Under the pieces are notes generated by a model, which saw only the letters and a program-made list of their open reading frames with translations, searched no databases and was not told where the DNA came from. A DNA stretch of 64,000 bases from Liquidambar formosana (Eukaryota > Streptophyta > Magnoliopsida > Saxifragales > Altingiaceae). The stretch covers positions 16,615,133 through 16,679,132 of the forward strand of contig CM077833.1 of assembly GCA_039720395.1 (NCBI GenBank), given 5' to 3'. The number at the start of each line of letters is the position of its first letter. The stretch's first letter is position 1. A program made the translations under genes and the position numbers. Positions 12,304 through 25,550 of this stretch are shown here, piece by piece.

Positions 12304-15300
12304 TTAGCACTCCCGTTGAGCTGTGGGCGGTAGTTTCTCAGATGGACCAGAAGGAAGCTTCTGTCCAGTTTCTTGCTCAATCCTTCTCTTCAGCTCTCTG
12401 AGTATTCGAATTTGGCCCAGCTTCTCAGGAGACAGTTTGTCCCAGTAAATCCCTGCAGGCAAAATATGGTTCGTTCTAATATCATCTTTCATTACAAGGA
12501 AGAGCGGTGATCAGAAAGGTGCGCTTATGCCCATGACAAGCTTGCTTATATTTCAGGAACAGGAAAAAGGAAAGGAAATATAAAGAGTTGAAGTACTATA
12601 TCACAATTTTAAACCAACTTTTGAACTGCCCAGTCCACTTTCACGATTTCAAGTTCACATAGATTGGAGGCTATCTGATCAACCACTCAATAAGAGAGAA
12701 TTATAATAATGCTGACAATGAATAAAGGAGAGGGTTGGGCACCTCACTTACCTTGAGGCTTTGGAATCGAAGTCTTGGTAAAAATGACTTGGGTTGGAGT
12801 GCATATGATATCAACCGGCACATCATGTATTAACAGCTTCTCGATCGGAATGTCATCTACTAATTGTTGGTCATGCACTGCAAGAGCAGTTCATTGCGAT
12901 TAAGAAGAAAATAATTGAGTAGCACAAAAGTTGTTGGAAAAGTTGAGTAGATGCAACATCAAAGTAGTTGCATAAAATGGGCTGGGACAGGCGCCTTGGT
13001 TCCCACCAAATTTTGGGCTGGGCTCAGGCCAAGTGTGAAAAGCCAAGCCTAGGCCTGCCCTAAGCCCTAGGGCACGTCAAGCTTGGAGCCAAGCTTCAGG
13101 CTTCAAAACTAATTCGGACTTAATTCAGGCCTTTTGAGTTATTAGTTAATTAATAACTTTTAAAACTTAAAACATAAGGGCCCGTTTCGATAAGCTTCTA
13201 CTTCCCGTTTTCTACTTTTAAAAGGAAAGAAAAGAAAATTTTTTATAGTTTTTTATAGTGCAAAATTTTGATAGTTACTTTTAAAAGTTGAGATAGCAGG
13301 AATTTCTTACTACCTCAACTTTTAAAAGTAACTTTCAAAATTTTTCACACTCAAAATTTTAATTTTTTTTTACTTTCGAAAGTAAAAAATAGGAAGAAGA
13401 AGCTTATCCAAATGGACCCTAAGCTTATATGAGTTTTGAAACTTTCTAGTAACCTTTAAAGCTTAAAACACAATCTTATAAAACTTAGAACTTTCCTCTT
13501 TTCCAGGCTTACTGTGGGCCAAGCTTTGGGCCAGGCCTAAAAGCCTGTTATGGGCCTAATTCGGGCCAGTACGGCTTCAAATCCTCGGCCTACACCCATA
13601 CTAAAGGGGATTAAGCTAGGGCCAGGCTTCAGGCCATTTTTACACCCATAAAAGTAATGAAGTAATAATTAGAAGGGAAAAAGGAAAGAAAATTTATTTC
13701 AGACCGAAGGGGTGTGTGGTGCTGAAAATACCATATGGGGTTGGGACAATAATTCCAAACCCAGATATAATTATCTGATGTTCACATGATCCTAGTCTTT
13801 CAACGATTATCTAAAAGAATACAACAAAGCAATGGTAATATAATAGTATTCACTTTGTGTTTTCATGATGGATTACAATATGCTATTTTGTATGACAACT
13901 GACAAGAGTTTAGTTACAAGGATGTGTTTAGACTTAAAAGACATTAGACATGGATTTAAATATCCAAATTACGCAATTGTTTATATAACACACTGCCTCT
14001 GGGCCTTGGCTCAGGTGATAAAGGGTTGGGGTGGGTTGGGTTAGGTCTAGGGTTCAAATATCATATAAAAAATATAAAAAGAAAAAAGAAAAAAAGAAAG
14101 AACTAAAGAAGAAAGGTGCATACAACATACAGGTGCACAGAATGATACCTTCACAAATTGCAATAATCATTCTCAAAGGTTTCATTTTTAATAGCCTTGT
14201 AGGTCTCTTGCTAGCCCCTTGGGGCCACCTGAACTAGGTTTCCATGGTTCCCATGGGCTATGGTCTTGGCTGGTCCATGTAGGTTGTGGAGTCTTACATG
14301 GCCATTGGGTTTTCCACTTTTCCGGAAGGGTTTTCTAATTATCCTGGGGAAAAAAAAAAAAAAATGTCATAGCATTGTACAGAACCGAAATGATACTCAC
14401 AAAGGATAACAGTCTGCAGGAGTACATGTAAATGTGATGGTGCCAGTTTCTCGAGTTCAGATCCAAATTGGGAATCTCATATTTCGTTGCTCAAAGATGG
14501 GATAAGCAGACACCAGGATAAAGGTAAGAAACTGCACTTACCAGATGTGACAACCGGTGTTGAGTCATCGATGGCTCCCATGTACCGCAGCATTCCGTAT
14601 TCAAGTTCTGCAAATCCCTGGACCACAATTTTTAAAAATATATAAATCCCAGCAACTTAGAAACTATAATCCCAAGAATGGGATCAAGCCGGCCTCAAAG
14701 ATAATATCAGGTAAACAGCCCAAAAAGAAAGTTCCTTAGGGAGAAAGAGGTGATCCCAGTTAGAAAAAGACTTGCAAGAGGTATTTCAAAGGTAGGTGGA
14801 TCATCATTTCTTGCAATAAAAATACTAGTTAATTTCGTCCTGGCGAAGTTAAATCATGCAACATAGAGAAAACATGATCACAATAATGCTTTTGTAATAC
14901 CAACAATAGATGAAATAGTGTCAACAGCTGCAGTGGTAATAGAAATAACAACAACAATAGCAAAATAAACTAAAAGACCAGTGTAATATACCAAATACCA
15001 AAAGAAAAACCAAGCCCTTTCCAAGACATGCAGCGTAGCCAACTGTAAGAAGAAGCAGAACGTACTAGTTCTTTTGTATAACTAACCCTTTAGCACGAGT
15101 ATAATTGCTATGTGCAGTCTCACTACTCTCATATAAGATGCAGAGAACAGAAGAAACATTAGACTATAACTAACAAAAACTGTCCTAAATTCTACAACTT
15201 AGAATTTTTTGTTTCTTTTCTAAAATGGCATGCCTGAGGTATACCCAACCATTCAAAAGTTAAGATTTTCTAAAGCCAGTATTACATGTGCAGTCTCACT

Positions 15301-18300
15301 ACCTCACCCTTGCCAAGTCGTGCACCTGTCTTTGGGTCAACAGCAACTGAGCCAATGACTATTAGATCCACTTTGATCTTTTCATCTAATCCAATTGGCC
15401 TTCCATACTTGGCAACCCCTACGGAGGTGCATGCCTCATTGATGGTACTCAGAGTCAACATGCAGGATTCAATTACAGAAAAAAACTCTGTCGTTAGACG
15501 GGGTTGAGGAGTTAACAGCTTCTTTTCACCTGACACAAATGAGGGTATTATTAGATCTTGATAAAATATTAAGTGAAAGGGAGGAATAGAAGTTGTCAGT
15601 TACCATGGATACCATATGTAGTACAGCTAATGACATTGAACCACAAAATAGAGTTGCGTCAACTTAATGAAAACCAAATTAAATGCAGGTTCAAAATCAA
15701 GTTGCAAGACTTGCCATTTGAAATACTTTAATTCAATCATTTGGTGCAGCTTTGAACTACCTCCAATTCTCCAAATTCTGTCACTTATCAAAAGCCTTTT
15801 TGATGCAGGACAACCTCAAGAACAATGAAAGAGAGAAAAGAAGTAGAGAAAAGAAAAGAAAGAAGCTAGAAAGAAGCAAGAACCCTAGGAATCGGCACCT
15901 AGGGGTCTTTAGAGTCGACACCAAACATTGGAAAAATCCAATTTTTAATTCATTAGAAGTTGAAAAACTAAAGAGTTATTGGAGCCTATATATAGGTCCC
16001 AATTACATCAAATAAGGTAAAACTTAACCCTAAAGTTTAGGAATTTAAAAGGCAATTATTTAATTATTCTTGAAAATAAATATGCTAAAGCCTTGGTCTT
16101 CAAGTTAATTGGCTGTATTGGAACACCCTGTTGAACCATGTGTCTGCTGTCCCCATCACTTTTTTTCTAGGCAATCATCGAGTCATTTCTTCGGTTAAAC
16201 ATATGTAAATGTATCCTTTCTAACCAGTTCAGTGTCATTTTTGGGTAAATATCTTATCCTGTAAGAGTTTTGAAGGCATATTTAACTGTGACTATTTAAG
16301 CAGCCTAAACGAAGCAGTCATGTCAACCCATAATATCAGCTTTTATTTTTCTAACAGATGATATTATGGGATCTAACTTTAGAAGTGAATGAGTGAATCA
16401 GAGTGTGTGTGTTTCGTAAGAAAATATTCAGAAAAATGGAGAGTGCATTAGGTAGATGCCCAACAAAAAACCTTTTATTTTTATTTTTTGATGAAGTAAA
16501 ATATGTAATGACAAGAAAAGGCTAAATCCAACTACATGAGACATATACAAGCAAAAAGCACAAAAGATAGACCCCTTTATAGCTTAAGGGAATCTGTAAA
16601 ATGTAAAAAAGAAGGTTTGTATGAGTTGGAATTGCCAACAAACCTTTTATTGAAACCTTATGACCTGAACACAATGCATATATCACATATTGATATATAT
16701 GTAAAAGTTGTGACTGATATATATAGTTACTACATTTTTTCTTTTTCCTTTTGAAAAAGAGAGACAAAGAATCGGAGTCATTAAGGCGGTTTAGGGGTGT
16801 GCCTCATGTGCCTGCCCACACCAAGGCATACATAACATGCCACAAGCTATGCAAACCATTGCATGGACTCCCAATGCCACTGCAAAACATGGAAATGCCT
16901 GCTCAGGCCTGGCATGCCTTGGTCATCTGCCCAAACCAATGTAAGACCTTACTGTCTATCCTTAAAAATTCTAGGAGCCACTTGGCTCACTTAATTAGGC
17001 CCTCAGTGCACATCTTGCAGGGAAACCATAACAGCTGGCTGCAACCAGCCAAGTACCATGCTGAATCGTGAAAATAGAATGACGGCTACTTCATATTAAA
17101 AAGTATGTACCCTTTTTTTCAGCCATCAGTCATAATTCTTCCAACAATTGCATATCTTTAAGTGTTTTAACACAGCAAAACAGAATATCTTTTTGTTGGC
17201 ATTGGGTTGCTGCCAACTACTATGCCCCATTAAAGGCAACACCTTGTAAATTTTATGTTTCCTTTTTATCTTATTTTTTTCCTGTTTAAGAGGATGCTAT
17301 GTAACAATCACGTGGATGAGGATTTTGTTCAGGTTCATTCTAGAAAAATGAAAGGAGAAGTGTATGGCATTTTGCAAGAGTTGGGTAGGTCTTTTCTGTA
17401 GGGGGCACACTTCACTTGAAAGGTTTTCCCAAAGGCATGAAAATTTTTTACAAGAGTAACAAGTATATCCACCACCTGAACTTGTATCCTATATTCTTCT
17501 CCAACACATAACAGCAAAAGAAAGGTTTGAGTTCTGAATTGAATGCTGATTATCATTGTTTGTATTTTAACACTGCACCTCATTACAAACACAAACAAGT
17601 ATAACACGCTACCATTTATGAGACAGCCCATTATATTATGGTCTTCCTTTCTCTGTTCTCAACCAAAGATTGAAACTTATAATCAAAATCAGAAGATGTT
17701 AAGCTTTGCATATAATATGGAAAAATTAGATACAAAATATGTGACACAATAACTGACCAGATAGTGTGAGGAACCTGACTTGCTTCTGCGGTGAATCTGG
17801 ATTCACCTTCACACACTCTGCCACCCGAAACACCTCCAAACCACCCAACTGCAAAAACCCACATAACGTCCATTCCCATAGAACAATCAAACATTTCCCG
17901 AATTCACTAAATTCTATCATAAATGAACAAAGAACCAATTGCCAAAACTCAAGTAGCATCAATTCTCATTGAACAATCAAACTCTCCTTCTCCCAAATTC
18001 ACTGATTTTTATTATAAACAAAGAAAAACAAAAATGGGCAAAAGGCAAGTATGTGTTTATCCAATAAAAAAAAAAAAAAGTGTGTATCTCCTCCCAAATT
18101 CACAAAATTTTATAATAAACACAAAAAAGAGATAATATAAATGTATTTTTGTGTATGTGGGTACTTAAAGGCAGAGCCACATGGCGACCCCAACTAAAAT
18201 AAAACATAATTTTAGATGATGGAGGAATTTCTGTAAAATCCCCTACATCCCGCTTTCTTCCTTCTTTCATTCTTTCCAAGTTAGAAGCCCCTTCTCTATT

Positions 18301-19198
18301 CCCATGTATTCTTGGATTTTTTTTAAAAAATAACCATATGGTAAAACTTTTATGGTAAAGAAGCAAATAGCGCTGTTCATATTTATTTTAAGACAGCCCC
18401 CAACTGAAAATTCATGGGTCTGCCCCTCTAAATGAATGTATCATAAACAATCAAACTTTTCCCAAATTAACTGATATTTATTACAATAAAGAAAATAATA
18501 ATAATAACAATAATAATAGGCAGTTCTCTCTACCCAATCCACAGCCAACCCAAACCCACATAACATTCATTCCTATAAATCAATTAACCTCTTCCCAAAT
18601 TCACATCTACTCAGCAGTCACATATACACATTCATATGCACGCACTCACATCTTCCAACCAGAACCCACATATTATCAACTTTTCCCAAATAGACTGAAA
18701 TATTATCATGATCAAGTAATCAAAGACAATGGGCAAGAATTTTTTATGTACACACGCATATAAATATACAAATACATATATGTAAGAACTGACATTTTTA
18801 GCGGCAGCTGAGGCCCCCACGAAATTCGGAATACGGTGATGAACAGGACGAGGGTTCTGAGCAATGTTGAGCGCCTCCATCATATCCCAAACCCTCTTTC
18901 GGATCCTCCATTTCCAAGCTTTCGGGTCGTCGTCGTCTTCGGCCTCTCTCTTCGACGCCTCCGCCATCGTTTCTCGAGCCTTGGAGTCGAGGCTCATCCT
19001 CTCGGCTTCGAAAGCCCCCTCGTCGAAAACGACGTCGTCCCTGCTTCTTCTGCTGCTGCTACTACTTCTTCTACGTTCCAGCTTGAAGAGCTTCTTACTG
19101 TGATTGTGATAGAGAGGTATGTAAGAGAGAAGAGAAGGAGATGCGTGAGGGTTTCGGATCGTAAATGGGTATGGTAATCGGATCAGATTTGAATCCAT
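12304..19198 (-). CDS. COG0212: 5-formyltetrahydrofolate cyclo-ligase-like protein COG0212, plastid
   Basis: Six exons on minus: 19198-18794, 17848-17758, 15529-15303, 14617-14542, 12877-12752 and 12452-12304. All joins are in phase and bounded by GT/AG, giving 357 residues, close to the roughly 354 of the Arabidopsis protein. Residues 1-60 are rich in Ser/Arg and poor in acidic residues, as in a chloroplast transit peptide. The body carries [81 protein letters not shown] and the tail [12 protein letters not shown]. Plant COG0212 proteins resemble 5-formyl-THF cyclo-ligase but have been reported to lack that activity and to be linked to thiamin metabolism (from memory). Introns are 945, 2228, 685, 1664 and 299 bp. 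The upstream region is replaced by transposons starting 38 bp before the ATG, so its promoter is uncertain. No break was seen. Confidence 0.95.
12979..13655. repeat. Degenerate repeat rich in GGGCC/AGGCC words
   Basis: Two arms (about 12979-13140 and 13505-13650) consist of degenerate copies of AAGCCTGGCCC-type words in opposite senses around a nested MITE. The right end reads TTTTTACACCCATAAAA. The flanks share CATAAAA, a possible target duplication. It resembles the family of plant TIR elements with repetitive ends. It lies in COG0212 intron 4. Confidence 0.4.
13178..13419. mobile_element. Tourist-like MITE, 242 bp, TAA duplication
   Basis: TIRs GGGCCCGTTTCGATAAGCTT (left) and GGGTCCATTTGGATAAGCTT (right, minus strand) match at 16 of 20 bases. 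They are flanked by TAA at 13175-13177 and 13420-13422. The 3-bp TAA duplication indicates the PIF/Harbinger superfamily. A second pair of inverted segments near the centre strengthens the foldback. Nested in the GGGCC-rich repeat within COG0212 intron 4. Confidence 0.8.
13990..14110 (+). mobile_element. SINE-like fragment
   Basis: The A-box-like TGGCTCAGGTGATAAAGG and B-box-like AGGGTTCAAATAT are 27 bases apart, followed by an A-rich tail (14062-14112). This is the head of a tRNA-derived SINE, in COG0212 intron 4. No target duplication was identified. Confidence 0.45.
15530..17757 (-). other. COG0212 intron 2, no embedded gene
   Basis: This 2,228-bp intron was read in all frames. There are purine-rich and AT-rich stretches and a palindrome-like GATATTATGGG pair near 16340-16370, but no recognisable protein, RNA or complete mobile element. 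Confidence 0.5.
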
Positions 19199-19236
19199 GA
19201 ACGAGATATTCGGGTTATATCACCGTAGTTTGAGCT

Positions 19237-22200
19237 AAGGGTGTTAATGATTTTGGTCAAAACTGAAAAGCAAACCGAATCGAGTGGTTTGGTTTGGTTT
19301 TTTAGTCATTAGGTTTGGTTATGGTTTTAATTTTAAAAAATCGAATTTAATTGTTTTGGTTTTGGTTTTGGTTTTCAGTTTTAAAAAACTAAACCAAACC
19401 AAAAAACCAAAAAATATAATATATATCTATATCTATACTTCTATACTACCTATAAAAAGATGAATGTGAGAAAAACTTTTGATTGACTAATATATCTTTA
19501 TTTTAATTTTTAAATACACAACTACCCACCCTTCTGCATATATAAGAAATATAACAATATGGAAACTATAATTCTAAAACACATACCTTAATGTATAAAA
19601 CACAAATAGGAATTCAAAGGAAATAGAAACTATAATTCCTTTAGAATACACAACTACCCACCCTTCTGCATATATAGGAAATATAACAATCTGGAAACTA
19701 TAATTTTAAAACACATACCTTAATATAGGTTACTTTTAACAGTTCCCATGCATCATTATTCCATATTAATTAATATCTTTTCATTTCTATTTCCATACTT
19801 TGCCCCATTTTAACCCATGTGAACGCCCCAATTCTTGATCGGTTGTTTCATGTATTTTATTTCAATAATTCTATTAACGCGGCTGGTGGTGATGTTTTTT
19901 TTAGACATTTTAATGGAGGTTCATACATATGCATATGCTCTAAAAATAGAGGTAAGGATCTGTCGCTTGCTTCCAATAGTTTTTTTTTTTTTTTTTTTTT
20001 TTTTTTTGAGTGAATCTCCCCAATAGGATTCATGTAGGAGGGAATAAAGTTTTATTGAATTGAGGTCAGTTGAGTTTTCAATATCCCCATTGTGTTTTAG
20101 AGAAAATTTGAAACATAAGGTAAGTGATTTTTTCTTCTTTTTTGAGTGTCTAAGTGATTTTCTGTTGATTTATTTATGTAATTATAAATGCACCATGAAC
20201 TTAAGTGCACTATCTCTTTTTTATACCAAAAAAAAAGTTTCAATTTCTTTGAGAGTTTTGAGTCTTAACTCTTTGTTGTAGGTTATATTATTAATTCTAG
20301 CTACACCACATACTAATTGAAATGATCGATATATAGGAAAAAAAAAATTATCAATATAAAGTCAAAGATTACATAACATTCATCCAACCACACACATAAA
20401 TATATTTCAACTAAGAAATACATAAGTGTTCTATATATAATTAGAAATCTGAATAACTTAACTATAAAAATTTAAATATGATAGAACAAAAGTTATTAGA
20501 ACAATGTGACTTATTTTACACGAGTTAAGCATCCTATTGATTTAAAGACCTAATAATAATATACAACCAATCAACCATACGTCTCCCTTCTCCCTTCTAC
20601 CTATATGCTTCTCTTCTTTTCTCTATGCTTCTCATCTTTTCTCCTTTTATTATACATTTAGTCTTAATTTATATTCTCCGTATATTATCCAGTGGATCTC
20701 ACAAATAATCAACGATGGTGATTCTTGGCATTTCCCCCTACCCCTCCCCTTTTCTTTGTAGGTAGCATTCAAAACTATGAGCAAGTTTTGAGAACTACCC
20801 TCATTTTTTGTAGCTGTCTTTTATAGTATTTATTATTTATTATATAGGGGTTTTTCTTTTCTGTTTCTTGACTTTGTATTGGGTGGGCTTTGGCATAGAT
20901 AGTTAGCATTCATAATTTTAGAATTAAATACCAGCGTGTTTTGTTTTATAATGCTTATTGAGTAACTGTCAACTGGTGCATCAGTTTGACATTAATTCTT
21001 TTTTCTTCTCTTTTATAAATTGAGTATTTAATCTTTCTCTTTTTCTCTCTTTACAAACTTAAAAACCCGTCATAAAAAGGTACCAATTTTTTTTCCTTTC
21101 TAGATTCTTCATTTTGATATGCTCAATATATATGTAATATAATCTTGGAGATAAAAACTCCCTTCGTAAGAGATTAATTTGCTTTATTTTTTGTACGTTA
21201 CAATTTTTATATTTTATATAATATTTTAGGTATTTTTTTTAGTGATTTGTTAAACAAAATATGTTTGTAAGAAATTGTCATTGTCATGGTTATAAGTTAT
21301 TGTTCCCTATAAATTTCACTATTTTTTTTTTATATATCATTTATAGGATCAATTATAGTCAATAATTTTGTTTCTTGAAATCTGTTATAGCATACCAGTT
21401 GTATAGTGGTTTTTTATCTTCCAGATCAATGAATTGTAAGTGCATCTTGATTTTTATCATTCTCTTAATTCAATGATCATGGGCGTGCTTAAAATTGGAT
21501 GTCCAAATGTGCACACAAATTTTAATTTGGTGACAGGTTTTTTATTTATTTATTATTTTCTCCATATTCTTAGAAAACTTCATTGTCTTAACAAAGATTC
21601 TTCAAGTCTTTGTGTTATATCTTATAATATATATAGGCACATGTAATGTTATGCAAGTTTATGAATTTCCTTATAGTTGTATAGCCGTCTTTCAAACCTC
21701 TTTTTTTTTTTTTTTTTTGCTTAAGTTCATTTGGATGTTAGTTTCAATATTGCATCTCGATCTTATTGGAATGAGAAATAAGCAAAATTAAAATAAATAT
21801 TATTCTATCCAAACAGGAAAAGAAAAAAAAAATTTACGTAGTAAAAAAAATCACAAGTTACAAATTTGAGTTATAGTGGGAGAAGGATAAAAGGCAATGT
21901 GTGGAAACTAAAATTTGAGGAATTCTATCTAAGAAAAAATTGTTTCATGATTATAAAAAATTTGGTAGTTATATGAATTAGAGTTGTACTGGGAGATGAA
22001 CAATGAGTGAGTATAGAAATTTAAATTTGATTTAAAAATTATTTTTTACAATGCAAATATTATCACGTGCAACGCACGTGTGCATCAACTAGTATATATA
22101 TATATATATATATATATAAACTTAAAGTTTGTAAATTCCCAATTCTAATAAGGGTAAAATAGGTAATGGACTTGTTTTTGTTGATTTTAAGTTTCTTATT

Positions 22201-22590
22201 GTTTTCCTTTTTTTATATTGGCATGTATTAAACTAGCTATTAATGTAATGTGTATTAATGTTGTGTGTGATATTGACATATTCATGTATGTCAATATGTT
22301 TCTATTTTGATACAATGTTTGGTTTTTTTAATTGCTAATGTAATGCTTTTATTAAAAATGTTTTTATTTGGAGTTTGGCAAGTCATTTTTTTTATTTTTA
22401 ATTATTTGTTGTTACTTGATAGGTTAAAACCGAAACCGAACCGAACGAAACCGAAATATAATGGTTTGGTTTGATTTGGTTTTTTTATAGTATGGTTTGG
22501 TTTTGGTTTTGGAGGAACAAAACCGAAGTATAATGATTTGGTTTGAAATCTCCCCTAAAACCGAACCAAACCGAACCATTAATACCCCTA
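19237..22590. mobile_element. TIR transposon with CCGAACC-type repetitive ends, 3.35 kb
   Basis: The left end reads AAGGGTGTTAATGATTTTGG; the right end, on the minus strand, reads TAGGGGTATTAATGGTTCGG. Both continue into degenerate GGTTTTGGTTTGG / AACCGAACC words for 150-200 bp. The flanks are GTTTGAGCT (19228-19236) and GTTTGAACT (22591-22599), a near-identical 9-bp duplication, which suggests a Mutator-type element. The superfamily is uncertain because the edges could shift by about 3 bp. Most of the interior is a nested Helitron. No transposase frame was seen. Confidence 0.6.
19440..22092 (+). mobile_element. Non-autonomous Helitron, 2.65 kb, nested
   Basis: The 5' end is TCTATACTACCTATAAAAAG. 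The 3' end has the perfect hairpin CACGTGC-AAC-GCACGTG (22064-22080), eight bases, then CTAG (22089-22092) followed by T. Near the 5' end the block with CTTTTGATTGACTAATATAT is the inverse of blocks at 9440, 9540 and 10580, so it is the same family. A second partial copy of the subterminal block sits at 19650-19730. No Rep/helicase coding was seen. Confidence 0.75.
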
Positions 22591-22775
22591 GTTTGAACTC
22601 TTTTTTTTGTATAAGTGAGTAATTATATAAAAGAAAGAAAAAAATAATACAAGCCAAAAGGCCAAAGAAACCATATCAAACACAGCCTATTAAGCTAACT
22701 TATAAAAGAAAGCTGAATAATCTGTGTAAGATTAAAACTCTCACAGCCTGAGGTAAACCAAAAAGAAGACAAATA

Positions 22776-23228
22776 TTAAGCCTGAGGTAAACCAAAAGGA
22801 AGACAAATATTAACCAAAAACTTCAGAACATATTCCCCAGTTAGTACAAAAAATTCTATTCCTGAGATTATTTCTACTGTAGTAAAACTCATAGCTCTAA
22901 ATCTGATGTCATTTTCAATCAAAGTAACAATGACTTGGTGAGGACGAAAAGCATTATCATGAAATCTCCCATTTCTTTCACGCCGAACAAGATAAATGGT
23001 TGCTGCCCAAGCCAGTTTCTTGATTGTTGAAGCAAAAGTATTTCCTTTCAAGTTGTGAAGGGCCCACAAACGTTCATTTGCCCATAAACGTGAGTGTCTA
23101 ATCACACAACATTTCCTCAAAATGTCCTTCCAAATGGCAACAGTAAAGGTACAAGCAAAAAATAAATGATCTCTGTTTTTGTCTTGAAGCTGGCAGAGAA
23201 TACAAGTTGCTAAGGTATTAATCCCCAT
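22776..23228 (-). pseudogene. LINE C-terminal zf-RVT zinc-knuckle segment
   Basis: An open stretch of 150 codons. TCILCQLQDKNRDHLFFAC gives the C-x2-C...H-x4-C pattern of the zf-RVT domain at the C-terminus of plant L1 ORF2, followed by W and WAATIYLVRRERNGRFHD, typical of this tail. It is part of the truncated LINE, separated from the RT by frame breaks at 23230-23535. Confidence 0.8.
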
Positions 23229-24136
23229 GCTCTTAATTTGTCCTTAGCGGGCAAACGGTTAAGAATGGCAAGCCAAGAAATGAAGGCATGCTTAGGAATC
23301 AATTTTGGAAACCATAAGACCTTATGCCAACCAACTTCAATACCATGGCCCTGATTGCATCTTAGGCAGATCTAGTAGAAGAGGAACCATATGAAGTAGG
23401 TACCCAAGAAATAGTATCAGGGATGTTTTGATTAGGCCTAAGAGAGTGAGGAGTAGCATTAAGAATTTGAAGTAATTTAGCATTGACACTAGCCATAACC
23501 AAGAATTATTCAAAACAATAGCACTAACCTAAGCTTAAGAAGATATAGGTGCATCATTCATTATTCTATCACCAAACCGTTGAGCAAGGGACCCAAGAGG
23601 ATGCCAATTATCATACCACAAAAATGAAGAGCAGCCATCACCAATATCGTGCTTTATAAAAGGTCTAACATAATCTCTCAATTTCAAGATCTTCCTCCAA
23701 GCCCAAACCCAAAAGCAATCTGAAGGTGTTCTAATAGACCAAAAACTATTGTTCCATAATAAATAGAGCTTCACCCACGCAACCCACAATGATTCAGCCT
23801 TACTAAACAAATCCCAGATATGTTTAGTCATAGAAGCAATATTAGAATCAACAAGTTTACGCAACCCCAAACCACCATCAGCTTTTGGAGTACAAACAGC
23901 TACCCAACTCACTTTAGCAACAAAAACTTTAAACTCCTTACCCGACCATAAGAAATTACGGAAAAGTTGTTTAAGAGACTTATAAATTTTGTTGTGTAAA
24001 ATAAAAACTCTACTCCAAAAGGCTTGGATGCTGTAGAGAACTAAGTTAAGTAATTGTAGCCTACTAGCATAGGAGAGGTTTTTGTTGCTCCAAGATTGAA
24101 TCCTCTTGGTGACACACTCTATTAAAGGATGGCAAT

Positions 24137-25550
24137 TCATGTAAGACAATCTTTTGGTGATAAGAGGAACCCCAAGGTAACAGACAGGCAGAGAACCTTA
24201 TGGAAATCCAATGATAAGTGGAATACTTGCCGTGACAATAGCATTGACCCCAGAGAAAAAAAATCACATTTATTGGGGTTAGCTTTTAGGCCAGAGAGCT
24301 CTTCAAATTCCATAAGAACCTGCTTGATGATAGAAATAGAAATTACTTCTCCATGGCAGAAAATAAGTAAATCATCCACAAAGCATAAATGGGTAAGCTT
24401 AAGTTTTCCACATCTACTATGATATTTAAAATAGGGCAAGCTAGATGAATCAACAAGCAGACGAGATAACACATCCATCATAATGACAAACAAGTAGGGA
24501 AAGGAGGGTCGCCTTGACCTAAACCCCTCTTGCCATGAAAATAACCCTCAAGGTCTCCATTAATGGAGACTGAGAATTTCGGAGAACAAACACAAGCTTT
24601 GATCTGATTGATAATGTGGGTAGGAGTATTGAGAATGGAAAGCACATTCAGTAGAAAATCCCAATTAACAGTATCATATGCCTTCATAAGATCAACCTTG
24701 ATAACACATCTGGGAGGGCCTCTATATCTGTGATAATTCTTAAGGATCTCTTGAGCCAAAAGAATGTTGTTAGAAATTTTTCTTCCCTGAACAAAAGCTG
24801 ACTGATTCGGGCTTATAAAATCAAGAAGACAAGATTTAAAGCGATTAGTAATAATTTTCGAGATACACTTATAAATTGTGTTACAACAAGAAATAGGCTT
24901 GAAATCACCCATAGAAGAGGGGTTCTGAACCTTAGGAACAAGAGTTATACTGGTTGCATTCACCTCTCCAAGAAGCTTGCTTTCCTAGAAGAAAGAACTC
25001 ACTACTGCAATAACATCTCCGCCCACTATATGCCAAGAGTTCTTGAAGAAACCAGCTATAAAACCATCTAGGCCAGGTGCTTGTCGTTGTTGGGAGAAAA
25101 AATGGTATCCTTAATCTCAGCTGCATTCACAGGCTGGTTGAGACAATTTAATTGCTCTTCATCCCAGCAAAAACTATAAAGCCTTCCCAGTCTATGCAAA
25201 CTGTTAGGTTGAACAATAGAGGTTTTACAAAGAAGATTTTTAAAATAATTAACAGCCTCACCTTTCACTTCCTCAAGGCTGGACAAAAGATTTCCATTGG
25301 CATCAAGAATTTTGCTAAGCTCATTAAAGGAGTTCCTGCTCTTGACAACCTTATGGAAATAACCTATGTTTTGATCACCAAGTTTAAGCCAATTGATACG
25401 AGATTTCTGTTTAAGAAATGCTTCCTTTCCAGAAGCCAAATCAACATACTTCTTGAGACAATCCTGCTCCACTAAGCCAAGATTAGAAATATGAGGATTT
25501 AAAAGGAGCTGAGTTCGAGCATTATCAAGGTTAGTCTTGGCTTGTACCAC
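24137..25550 (-). pseudogene. L1-type reverse transcriptase, frameshifted
   Basis: Coding remains of the LINE. The RT is spread over at least three frames, with breaks near 25070, 24940 and 24485. Motif A Asp (VDLMKAYD), motif B (GQGDP) and motif C (FVDD, usually FADD) are all still readable. It would have copied LINE RNA at nicked target DNA. Inactive as it stands. Confidence 0.85.

Noticed and set aside
15286..15507. Plus-strand 73-codon frame
   Set aside because: Antisense shadow of COG0212 exon 3, whose protein match is unambiguous.
18836..19177. Plus-strand frames of 113 and 79 codons
   Set aside because: They are the antisense of COG0212 exon 1; the Ser/Arg-rich transit peptide codons leave the other strand open.
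22424..22657. Minus-strand 77-codon Arg/Phe/Lys-rich frame
   Set aside because: Falls in the degenerate CCGAACC repeat arm of the TIR element and crosses the LINE poly(A) boundary.
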